Shown here: piece by piece, positions 1 through 6,021 of the stretch | Position numbering within the stretch: the first letter of the stretch is position 1 | Layout of the letters: each line of letters opens with the position of its first letter | Assembly: GCA_007136145.1 (NCBI GenBank) | Contig: SLHN01000073.1 | Coordinates: 1 to 6,688, forward strand | Source of the DNA: Thioalkalivibrio sp. | GTDB lineage: Bacteria > Pseudomonadota > Gammaproteobacteria > Ectothiorhodospirales > Ectothiorhodospiraceae | DNA length: 6,688 nt | Direction: 5' to 3' | The notes under the pieces: generated by a model | The model's database searches: none | Told to the model about the DNA's origin: nothing | Seen by the model: the letters and a program-made list of their open reading frames with translations, nothing else | Position numbers and translations under genes: made by a program

Positions 1-3000
1 ATGGTCGCGGGGATCCCCGGCGGAATACGATGCGAGCAGAAGCGGTGCGGTAGTTTCGGCCTCACCCGGGCCGCTGGCGTCGTCCGTCTTTGCAGGGAAC
101 GTGGGTGACAATCGAGGTCTTTCCGTCGTGGTGGTGGCAGCTCGGTTCGTTTCGACTCGGCTGCCTCCTCGTGATCGAGCAGATTGGGTGGTATCGACCG
201 ATGGTGCCCAGACTGCAAGGACGGGACGAGCGCCCGTAACATGATCCCAGACTCCAGCCGGAATAAGTCGCGGATTGCCGTCGGCAATGGGCGATGTCTT
301 CGACACCTGCTGAGCGGGCACGTTAGCGCGAGCGTTCGCGGGGTCGGGCAATGCAGCCCTGCTCGGGGCTGAGCCGACCAAGGCCGCGGCGAGGTGACTG
401 TCGGGTCCAAGCAGTGAGGCCAGCCGAAGTACCGGAGCAATGCTCGCTGGTGGCCTGGATTCACCGGGGGAATCATCCCGCGCCTGAAATTGGTGATCCT
501 GTAATACCTGCCATGCCTTCGAAGACAATTCCTTGCTGAATCCGCCATCCAGACCGGTTAGCGAGGCCAGTGAGGTTGGTTCATGTCCGGTGGCGGTATT
601 TCTTCCGCGTTGGTCGTACACCAATACCGGTCCGTGATGATCCTGCAAAAGCGGCCATGCGGCCCGGACGAGAGTGGCGCCCATGTCGCCGTTCAGGCCG
701 AGGAGCGCAGCCAGTCCTGTGTCGTTGTCCGGCGATTCGGTAACACCGGTTTCCAAGGGGTTACCGGACCCGGCCGATACAATTCCCTCGCGATCACTAG
801 CGACCTGCCATGCCACGGCAACCGAATCGGCTCCCATCGGGCCATTGAGTCCCAGCAATGTCGTAAGGGCCTGCTGATCGTTGCTGGCTTGTGCCGCACT
901 CGGCCGCTCGGGCCCGTAGTCCGGATTCTCCGTAGCACCAGGGCCGCTTCCATGCCGGCTCAGGGATGCCATCCGGGTCAGCGGTTGGCCGGATCCTCCC
1001 GAGACCAGTGTCTCGGTGGCGGGTGGGCATTCATGGGCCGCATGGGTGCTCGGGCTGGGAAACGGTTCCCGCTGTTGCCCGGCGAAGTCACAGCGGGCTT
1101 GTCGATCAATCAGGCCTATCAACGAATGCCCTGACTCGGCTCCCGAGTCGACGATTGTCTCATCCCTCAATACGTTGGAGACCATCATGGCGCTGATGCC
1201 AAGCCCGCCCAGAAACGCGAGGGCGATTGCTGGTCGGATCAGGTGGAGACCAGAGGCGTTGTTGCATGTCGAGTCGGCGTAATCGGGCTGCCCCGTCCTG
1301 TGCAGTCTGAGCAACTGTTCGCCGATCACTTTCAGCAACTTGCCGGGCGCTTGGAAGGCAAGAAGCAAGAAGGAGGCGAGCCGGGTTCCATTGCGTTGAA
1401 CGCCGGTTGCGACTTGCGGACGCACAAGGGATCCCTTCCCAGCCCAAAGTCGCAAAACCAGAATGGCGGCAAGTCTTGCCAGCGTATCGCTGGTCGGCGT
1501 GAGTATACGGGATGGCAGGGCCGCAAGATCTCTGAATGAACTTGCCCCTGCAACCACTGCTCGCGTGGTCCCTGTCCGAATCTTGCGCACCGTCTTGACG
1601 GATCCCGCGATACCTGTCTGCAAAAAGGCGCTGAGATGCCGGCTGGCGTAGGAAAGCGATCGATGGAACCGGTTCGTGGAGAGCCGGAAGGCGCGAACAA
1701 CCGTGTTCGTGATTAACGAGGCGGATCGGAGTGTCCAGCCGTAGGTAGCCACGAGGCGATCGCTCGTGCCTGAAATCAGAGATTTCGCCAGTCGTCCGAT
1801 GCCCAGACCCAACGTCACCAGCACCCGAACGATGCCGCGCCCGACTGCCGCCACGCTGTTTATCGTTGCCACGACGGTGGCGGAAACTGCAAATGCGACT
1901 TCGCGGGCCGCGGTACCCAAGACCCATGCGATTCCGGATGCGGCGACGACGATGCCTCGGGCCACGCCGCGAACCAAATCCGCGACGGCACAGCCGATCG
2001 CCTGTACTGCCACGACTATCCCGTGAGTGACGCCACGAACGACCGCGAAAACGCCTCTTGCGGCTCCAAGCGTTATCCAGGCAATGGCCCGGCCCAGAAC
2101 AGTCCCCGTCAGATACAGTATCTCTCCGGTTCCCTGGACCACCAGCCATCCTGTGATGGCGGTACCCTTTACCGCCGAGACCAACAGCCCGCCGGAGAAG
2201 GCGAGGAGCCTGATTGGGGCCAGTGCCAGTGCGACAATGACCGCTCCGATTCCCGAGCCCAGACGACCAAACAGGCGCATGGCATCCGCCAGGCGATCCG
2301 GTTGCCGACCAGAGTCCTGCCGCCGATTCGGGGCCCAGTCCGGCGCCACCGCCGCACGCTGTCTCCCGTTATCAGATTCAATCGATTTTCTGTTTGTAAC
2401 GCTATGATTGTGGGTTGCCTTATGCCCTCGCGTCGATTGTTCGCGCGGCTCCACGTTTGCTGCATGGCGCCGGGTGTTCCCGGGAACATGGCGCGCATTC
2501 TGGTTCGGGTTGGACCAAGCGGTCGCCATCTCTCCCGGGGCTGCCACTGCGTCGCGGACGGCAATGATCAGCTCGACAGGAACCTTCCACGCCGCGCCGC
2601 GCGCTGACTCGTCGCCATCTGGCCAGGGTTGTCGGAACGAGCGAAGGCATTGCCCGAGCTGCCGGTCGACTCGGCCAAGCAGGCGCTTGACCGCTGGCGA
2701 GGGTTCCGCCCCGGTTCTCGCGATATCGGCTGCGAGCCGTTTGGTACCTTCGAATAGAGCGCCGCAGCTGGTTCCCGGCAACGCGGCGGAAATTTCACCC
2801 GAGACGGCGATCAGCTGATGGGCTGCTGCACGGGCATCGGACTCGCGACAGACCAGAAGCAGCGCGGCCTGGAAGCGATGCCGAGCATCGTCCAGTGCGT
2901 CAACTGGTTCCAGATCGGTGGACGCGCGCCTGGACGTGGGCCGAACTGGCTGAGGTTTATCCTTGAATTCTTTTTTCAAACTCCCTGTAAATAATGGGTT

Positions 3001-3642
3001 TTGGTAAATAGATGAAGCGCTGTCCGGAGCGATGGCAGCATGTGAACCCTCGTCGGAGCGGTTGAGCACTGGCGCGACCGTGCTTCCAGCACGGGGTGCG
3101 CGGGAGTCGCCTGAGCGTGCTTGTGACGGCCAGGCTTCCATCGTGGATTTGGCGCGTGTTCCAGACTTGTCCCTGGATGGGGCCGGGGAATGCGATGTGG
3201 TCGGGCTCGAGGGTGAATCAGCGGTAGTCGTGCATGGACTGGATGGGCTGGTGGTTCCCGCGTGGCCGCGGCTGTCGTCCCGCAAAGCCTGGAGTTCCTT
3301 TGCGAGCAGGCGCAGGGTGCGAGCACGATGGTTACCATCGATTTCGGATTCGGCGGGGATTTCGAGTGCCGCCCGCGCCAGAAGGTATGCGCTTTCCTGG
3401 CTAGGGGTAAGCAGCCCTTGCGCAAGACCTGCCACGAACCGGACCATCTGCTGAAACAGCGCAGCGACATCGCGGGATCCGCTCGGGCCGAGGCGCAGGT
3501 CGAGCGCCGCAAGAAGCTTCAATGCCTGGCGGAGGGGCTCCCGGTCATGTGGTCGGGCCAAATGCTCGCGCAGCGTGTCCTGCAGCAGCAGAAGCAGTTC
3601 GTCGAAATTGCGTTCAGGCTGGCTGCTGGTCATCGTGGGCAT
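1..3642 (-). CDS. Very large unrecognised repeat-containing membrane protein, C-terminus cut by left edge
   Basis: Open from an ATG at 3642 to the window edge, 1214 sense codons with no stop; I checked every codon of this frame. I recognise no family or enzymatic motif, so function is unknown. Visible architecture (residues from 3642): 1-123 helical, Leu/Ala-rich; 124-242 Ser/Thr/Pro/Arg-rich linker; 243-368 second helical segment related to the first; 369-452 polar linker; 453-782 about thirty 11-residue units; 805-825 one transmembrane helix; 826-921 linker; 922-1095 four repeats of about 50 residues; 1096 onward Pro/Thr/Arg/Ala-rich. There is no signal peptide. Arg precedes and Asp/Glu follow the transmembrane helix, so the N-terminal part is inferred cytoplasmic and the C-terminal part extracytoplasmic. 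A second ATG at 3633 is an equally possible start; neither has a good Shine-Dalgarno sequence, and an upstream in-frame stop lies at 3697-3699. The gene is on the same strand as the transporter genes, 467 bases downstream. Reality of the ORF is high confidence; function is not assigned. Confidence 0.9.
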   Translation of the reverse strand, partial: MPTMTSSQPERNFDELLLLLQDTLREHLARPHDREPLRQALKLLAALDLRLGPSGSRDVAALFQQMVRFVAGLAQGLLTPSQESAYLLARAALEIPAESEIDGNHRARTLRLLAKELQALRDDSRGHAGTTSPSSPCTTTADSPSSPTTSHSPAPSRDKSGTRAKSTMEAWPSQARSGDSRAPRAGSTVAPVLNRSDEGSHAAIAPDSASSIYQNPLFTGSLKKEFKDKPQPVRPTSRRASTDLEPVDALDDARHRFQAALLLVCRESDARAAAHQLIAVSGEISAALPGTSCGALFEGTKRLAADIARTGAEPSPAVKRLLGRVDRQLGQCLRSFRQPWPDGDESARGAAWKVPVELIIAVRDAVAAPGEMATAWSNPNQNARHVPGNTRRHAANVEPREQSTRGHKATHNHSVTNRKSIESDNGRQRAAVAPDWAPNRRQDSGRQPDRLADAMRLFGRLGSGIGAVIVALALAPIRLLAFSGGLLVSAVKGTAITGWLVVQGTGEILYLTGTVLGRAIAWITLGAARGVFAVVRGVTHGIVVAVQAIGCAVADLVRGVARGIVVAASGIAWVLGTAAREVAFAVSATVVATINSVAAVGRGIVRVLVTLGLGIGRLAKSLISGTSDRLVATYGWTLRSASLITNTVVRAFRLSTNRFHRSLSYASRHLSAFLQTGIAGSVKTVRKIRTGTTRAVVAGASSFRDLAALPSRILTPTSDTLARLAAILVLRLWAGKGSLVRPQVATGVQRNGTRLASFLLLAFQAPGKLLKVIGEQLLRLHRTGQPDYADSTCNNASGLHLIRPAIALAFLGGLGISAMMVSNVLRDETIVDSGAESGHSLIGLIDRQARCDFAGQQREPFPSPSTHAAHECPPATETLVSGGSGQPLTRMASLSRHGSGPGATENPDYGPERPSAAQASNDQQALTTLLGLNGPMGADSVAVAWQVASDREGIVSAGSGNPLETGVTESPDNDTGLAALLGLNGDMGATLVRAAWPLLQDHHGPVLVYDQRGRNTATGHEPTSLASLTGLDGGFSKELSSKAWQVLQDHQFQARDDSPGESRPPASIAPVLRLASLLGPDSHLAAALVGSAPSRAALPDPANARANVPAQQVSKTSPIADGNPRLIPAGVWDHVTGARPVLAVWAPSVDTTQSARSRGGSRVETNRAATTTTERPRLSPTFPAKTDDASGPGEAETTAPLLLASYSAGDPRDH
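358..879 (-). repeat. Four degenerate repeats of about 50 residues in the large protein
   Basis: Core motifs begin at residues 926, 977, 1025 and 1074, giving periods of 51, 48 and 49. Copies 1 and 2 share Leu-Leu-Gly-Leu-Asn-Gly followed by Met-Gly-Ala. Copy 3 reads LTGLDGGF and copy 4 LLGPDSHL. Copies 1-3 carry an Ala-Trp pair about 17 residues into the unit, and copies 2 and 3 then have Leu-Gln-Asp-His. Copy 4 lacks the Trp. A short Trp-Asp-His stretch with a following Pro-Val-Leu (around residues 1132-1144) may be a remnant of a fifth. I know no named domain with this motif. By position they lie on the far side of the transmembrane helix from the 11-residue array. Confidence 0.7.
1168..1230 (-). 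other. Transmembrane helix of the large protein
   Basis: Residues 805-825 are a 21-residue uncharged stretch rich in Ala, Leu, Gly, Ile and Met. Arg-Pro precede it and Arg-Asp-Glu follow it. It is the least ambiguous membrane span in the protein and separates the 11-residue array from the C-terminal 50-residue repeats. The flanking charge pattern is mixed, so the inside/outside assignment is tentative. Confidence 0.75.
1297..2286 (-). repeat. Tandem 11-residue (33-bp) repeats in the large protein
   Basis: Residues 453-782 divide into thirty consecutive 11-residue units without insertions. The clearest are units 7-23 (residues 519-705), such as GVFAVVRGVTH, AVADLVRGVAR and SVAAVGRGIVR. In these 17 units, column 2 is always Ala, Val, Ile, Leu or Phe; column 8 is Gly in 9; column 11 is Arg, Lys or His in 10. 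Eleven residues fit three turns of a slightly unwound helix, the geometry known from alpha-synuclein, perilipins and apolipoproteins, so one long amphipathic, membrane-hugging helix or a chain of them is inferred. Units 2-15 are hydrophobic enough that insertion as several transmembrane helices is the main alternative. Outer units, especially 24-30, are more degenerate and their phase is less certain. At DNA level the units have diverged. Confidence 0.7.
2668..3462 (-). repeat. Duplicated helical segment near the N-terminus of the large protein
   Basis: Residues 61-91 (codons at 3370-3462) and 295-325 (codons at 2668-2760) align without gaps over 31 residues with 11 identities. Both begin Ala-Leu-Phe-(Gln/Glu), share an Arg at position 8, a Pro-Ser pair at 20-21 and Leu-Leu-x-Arg near the end. 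This suggests two copies of one helical domain, spaced 234 residues apart and separated by a disordered linker. I looked for the His-x-x-Lys-Gly signature of phosphotransfer (Hpt) domains and did not see it. The alignment is by eye and the statistics are not computed. Confidence 0.6.
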
Positions 3643-3688
3643 TGTTGACGTTGCGGATGGTCCGTTTTTGGGCGGCCGTAACCTTTGA

Positions 3689-3726
3689 CCGGTGGGTCAT
3701 CAATAGCCAGAGTTTCGCTCCACCGG
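3689..3726. repeat. Inverted repeat in the leader of the large gene
   Basis: CCGGTGG at 3689-3695 and CCACCGG at 3720-3726 are perfect complements separated by 24 bases. They could form a 7-bp stem in the leader RNA, about 47 bases before the start codon. The loop is large and such repeats arise by chance in GC-rich DNA, so a regulatory role is only a possibility. Confidence 0.3.
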
Positions 3727-3873
3727 CGCGCACCAGCCAGTGGTTCATGCAACTTGTCCCCGGGACGATCTCACTCTCCTGTCGCACCGCAGAAGGCCCT
3801 CCGGTGAACCCGCAGGCTCGATCGTCTTGCGCGAAAACGAAAACCCCCTGAAACGTGGGAATCAACTTGCGCG

Positions 3874-3904
3874 ACTATATCACCAAGGATCGCCCCTGGG
3901 TCAA
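3874..3904 (-). promoter_or_regulatory. Candidate sigma-70 promoter for the large gene
   Basis: On the minus strand TTGACC (3899-3904) and TATAGT (3874-3879) each match the sigma-70 consensus at 5 of 6 positions. The 19-base spacer is longer than the optimum of 17. A TG dinucleotide sits one base before the -10 box (extended -10), which may compensate. Transcription would start near 3867 and leave an untranslated leader of about 225 bases before the ATG at 3642. Confidence 0.4.
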
Positions 3905-4068
3905 GGTTGGTCGTCGAAAAAGATACTGCAGATAAGTCGCTCCCGGTCCCTCTCCCTTTGGACGTCAGGTGGGCACCGAGATCGAAAAAATTTGCATTGG
4001 AAACAAAAGCATGACCTGGTTATTCCGTGAGGTTTGATGAGTCCCCCGACCGGCTTCACACCTGTGTC

Positions 4069-4088
4069 GCAGCGCGGACGCCGCGTGC
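4069..4088 (-). terminator. GC-rich hairpin after yadH, possible terminator
   Basis: About 20 bases past the permease stop codon the transcript can form a stem: five GC pairs closing a 3-base loop, then a one-base bulge and three more pairs. No U-run follows, so it is not a classical intrinsic terminator. It could protect the 3' end or be incidental. Confidence 0.25.
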
Positions 4089-4109
4089 GTTATAAGTTAA
4101 TCAAATACG

Positions 4110-4892
4110 TTAAGAACGTATCCCAATTCCGCGGTTCAATATAGCCAGAGCGAACAGATACAATGCGACTATGAACGCAAGGATGATCGAGTACGAGGTA
4201 CCGAGAGCAAGGTCACTGGTTCCGAGTAATCCGTAACGGAAGGCATCCACCATATACAGGATCGGATTCAGTTGAGACAGCGACTGCCAGAAGTCCGGCA
4301 GCAGGGACACCGAATAAAACACGCCTCCGAGGTAGGTTAGCGGCGTAAGCACGAAGGTGGGCATGATCGAGATTTCGTCGAAGCTTCGTGCGAATACGCC
4401 GTTGATCAATCCGGCCAATGCAAATACGACCGACGTCAGAACGACTACCGAAACGGTGACCGCAACGCTATGGACACTTAGGGGGCTGAAGAATAGGGAT
4501 ACGATCGTGACCGCGATTCCGACGGTAAGTCCACGGGCCACGCCGCCACCGACGAATCCGAGAATGATCAGAGTGTTGGGTACTGGTGACACCATCAGTT
4601 CTTCGATGTGCCGCTGGAACTTCGAGCTAAAAAAGGAGGACACAACGTTGGCGTAACTGTTTGTAATCACAGCAAGCATGATCAGGCCGGGAACGATGAA
4701 GTCCATGTAGCGGTATCCGTCCATTTCGCCGATTCGTGAGCCTATCAGGCCGCCGAAGATGACTAGGTAGAGCGCCGTGGTAATCATTGGCGGCAACACT
4801 GTCTGTACCCAGATCCGGGCGAAGCGCAGAATTTCCTTGGTGACGATCGTTCGGAGCGCGGTCCACTGTTCCTGAAGGTGCGAAGTCTTCAT
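4110..4892 (-). CDS. yadH: ABC-2 type transporter permease, YadH family
   Basis: Membrane subunit of an ABC transporter, 260 residues, close to the length of E. coli YadH and similar to it throughout as I recall that sequence. Landmarks: GSRIG at 51-55, the FIVPGLIM segment from 65, VGGGVARGL at 114-122, LTPLTYLGGVFYS at 182-194 and NPILYMVDAFRYG at 209-221. Six hydrophobic spans are visible at roughly 31-50, 64-86, 107-136, 141-166, 176-195 and 233-252, the usual ABC-2 fold in the inner membrane. The N-terminus is cytoplasmic by family. The start ATG overlaps the stop of the upstream ATPase gene, which fixes the start and implies coupled translation. The transported substrate is not known from sequence; ABC-2 permeases usually export lipids, polysaccharides or drugs. 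The gene appears intact. Confidence 0.95.
   Translation of the reverse strand: MKTSHLQEQWTALRTIVTKEILRFARIWVQTVLPPMITTALYLVIFGGLIGSRIGEMDGYRYMDFIVPGLIMLAVITNSYANVVSSFFSSKFQRHIEELMVSPVPNTLIILGFVGGGVARGLTVGIAVTIVSLFFSPLSVHSVAVTVSVVVLTSVVFALAGLINGVFARSFDEISIMPTFVLTPLTYLGGVFYSVSLLPDFWQSLSQLNPILYMVDAFRYGLLGTSDLALGTSYSIILAFIVALYLFALAILNRGIGIRS
4889..4892 (-). promoter_or_regulatory. ATGA stop-start overlap coupling yadG to yadH
   Basis: The ATPase gene's TGA stop and the permease's ATG start share bases in the minus-strand ATGA at 4889-4892. Only a weak Shine-Dalgarno-like AAGGAA lies upstream, about 14 bases from the ATG. Ribosome re-initiation after yadG is therefore the likely way the permease is translated and kept in step with the ATPase. 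Confidence 0.75.
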
Positions 4893-5839
4893 CGGGCTGT
4901 CCGTATTTCCTTGCCTCGGTTGCTCGGGGTTTGCGTCATGCGGATGAAGAGTTCTTCGAGGCGATTCGTCTTGTTTCTCATGCTCTGAACCTTGATCGCA
5001 TGACGATCAAGAAGTTGGAATAAAATATTAAGGCTTTGCCCGCGAGAAATATCGGCCTCCAGGGTGAGCTCATCAACGGCACGGAGGACGATGCTGTCGT
5101 GAGCGGGCAATCGTTCGGCCGGTGCGAGAAGGTCGAGGACGACGGTTTCGGTATCCAACTTGGCAAGCAGGCTCTTCATGGTCGTATTCGCTACGATACG
5201 GCCGTGGTCGATGATGGCTATGCTACGGCAGAGCCGTTCGGCTTCTTCCAGATAATGCGTGGTGAGGATGATGCTGCGTCCATCGCAGTTGATGTTGCGC
5301 AGGAAGTCCCACATGGAACGCCGCAGTTCGATGTCGACACCCGCGGTAGGTTCGTCAAGAATGAGTAGTCTTGGCTCATGGACCAGCGCCCGCGCGATCA
5401 TCAGCCGGCGCTTCATGCCACCTGAGAGGGTTCTGGCCATCTCCTTGCGTTGATCCCACAGACCGAGTTCGCCAAGGTAATGCCTGGTGCGTCGCCACGC
5501 CTCTTGACGGGGGATGCCATAGTATCCCGCTTGGTTGACGACAATTTCTCCCACGGGCTCAAAGGTGTTGAAATTGAACTCTTGCGGTACCACACCGATA
5601 CTGCGCTTGACCTCCTGAATTTCGTGATCCAGATCGTGGCCGAACACACGTACGGTTCCGGAGGTCTTGTTGATGAGTGACGTTATGATTCCAATGGTGG
5701 TCGACTTGCCAGCGCCATTTGGGCCTAGCAAGGCAAAAAAGCTTCCTGGGGCGACCGTCAGGTCGATTCCCTTCAATGCCTCGAATCCATTGCGGTAGGT
5801 CTTGTGCAGGCCACGGATTTCCAACGCTGGATTGGTCAT
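4889..5839 (-). CDS. yadG: ABC transporter ATP-binding protein, YadG family
   Basis: Cytoplasmic ATPase subunit, 316 residues, that powers the YadH-type permease. All nucleotide-binding motifs are present: Walker A GPNGAGKST at 39-47, Q-loop Gln86 in VVPQEF, signature LSGGMKRR at 138-145, Walker B LLILDEPT at 158-165, D-loop after Gly167, and switch His195. The region after about 220 is the family's C-terminal extension and ends in polar residues. The ATG at 5839 is chosen because the conserved family sequence (MTNPALEIRGLHKTY) begins there and a weak GGGAAG lies 9 bases upstream. The frame stays open upstream to an ATG at 6058, but those 73 residues are Arg-rich, look non-coding and would overlap the divergent peptidase gene. 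It is the first gene of a two-gene operon with the permease. The export substrate is unknown. Confidence 0.96.
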   Translation of the reverse strand: MTNPALEIRGLHKTYRNGFEALKGIDLTVAPGSFFALLGPNGAGKSTTIGIITSLINKTSGTVRVFGHDLDHEIQEVKRSIGVVPQEFNFNTFEPVGEIVVNQAGYYGIPRQEAWRRTRHYLGELGLWDQRKEMARTLSGGMKRRLMIARALVHEPRLLILDEPTAGVDIELRRSMWDFLRNINCDGRSIILTTHYLEEAERLCRSIAIIDHGRIVANTTMKSLLAKLDTETVVLDLLAPAERLPAHDSIVLRAVDELTLEADISRGQSLNILFQLLDRHAIKVQSMRNKTNRLEELFIRMTQTPSNRGKEIRTAR

Positions 5840-5952
5840 GCAGTTAGTCTTCCCGGTCGGGGTTGGTTCGGGCGCGGAGGGGCCGTCGATTGCGCACGAT
5901 CGTTCCAGGTTTGTGGCCAGAGCGCGTCGTGCGAGAGAAAAGCGGATGACGC

Positions 5953-5958
5953 TATGAT
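5953..5958 (+). promoter_or_regulatory. Candidate -10 box for the M17 peptidase gene
   Basis: TATGAT differs from TATAAT at one position and would give a leader of roughly 55 bases before the GTG start. The sequence 16-18 bases upstream does not resemble TTGACA, so this may be an activator-dependent promoter or a chance match. Confidence 0.3.
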
Positions 5959-6010
5959 GACAGTTCCATTGCCGAAACCAAACCCGTTCGGGATTCAGCT
6001 TGAAAGTTCG

Positions 6011-6016
6011 AAGGAG
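6011..6016 (+). promoter_or_regulatory. Ribosome binding site deciding the GTG start at 6022
   Basis: AAGGAG lies 5 bases before the GTG at 6022. The alternative in-frame ATG at 6052 has no comparable site, so the GTG is preferred as the start of the peptidase gene. Confidence 0.75.
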
Positions 6017-6021
6017 TCGCC

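Larger units (their letters stand above)
3643..4109. other. Intergenic region between the large gene and yadH
   Basis: This 467-base gap holds no convincing gene in any frame; the short frames crossing it have no ribosome binding site and unremarkable composition. It contains a candidate minus-strand promoter (3874-3904), a 7-bp inverted repeat nearer the large gene, and a GC-rich hairpin just after the permease stop. Part of it (about 3980-4040) is noticeably AT-richer than its surroundings. No tRNA or recognisable RNA motif was seen. Confidence 0.6.
5840..6021. other. Divergent intergenic region between yadG and the peptidase gene
   Basis: This 182-base stretch must hold the start signals for both divergent genes. 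For the peptidase direction a TATGAT at 5953-5958 matches the -10 consensus at 5 of 6 positions, but no good -35 box sits at the right distance. For the transporter direction I see no promoter I would defend. A small CCCG-TT-CGGG hairpin lies around 5984-5993. Confidence 0.5.

Noticed and set aside
583..1134. Plus-strand open frame of 183 codons
   Set aside because: Exactly antisense, codon for codon, to the 50-residue repeat region of the large gene and without protein-like features.
1528..2088. 33-bp periodicity as a possible CRISPR or DNA satellite
   Set aside because: The periodicity is at the protein level; the DNA units are too diverged and have no spacers.
1160..2149. Minus-strand open frame of 329 codons, very Arg/Gly/Ser-rich
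   Set aside because: It is an out-of-frame shadow of the large gene; its odd composition comes from reading the Val/Gly/Arg array in another frame.
1766..2407. Two adjoining plus-strand frames rich in Thr, Ala and Pro
   Set aside because: Antisense to the 11-residue array; the low-complexity composition reflects the opposite strand's Gly/Val/Arg codons.
2023..2607. Plus-strand open frame of 194 codons with GTG start
   Set aside because: Antisense to the large gene, no ribosome binding site, no recognisable domain.
2539..3642. N-terminal helical segments as Hpt/ChpA-type phosphotransfer domains
   Set aside because: Helical character and duplication are reminiscent, but no phosphorylatable His motif is visible and no other chemotaxis domain follows.
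3614..3865. Minus-strand 83-codon frame overlapping the start of the large gene
   Set aside because: TTG start, no Shine-Dalgarno, and no recognisable domain; the larger frame explains the overlap.
3740..4030. Plus-strand 96-codon frame in the intergenic gap
   Set aside because: Composition is not protein-like and there is no ribosome binding site.
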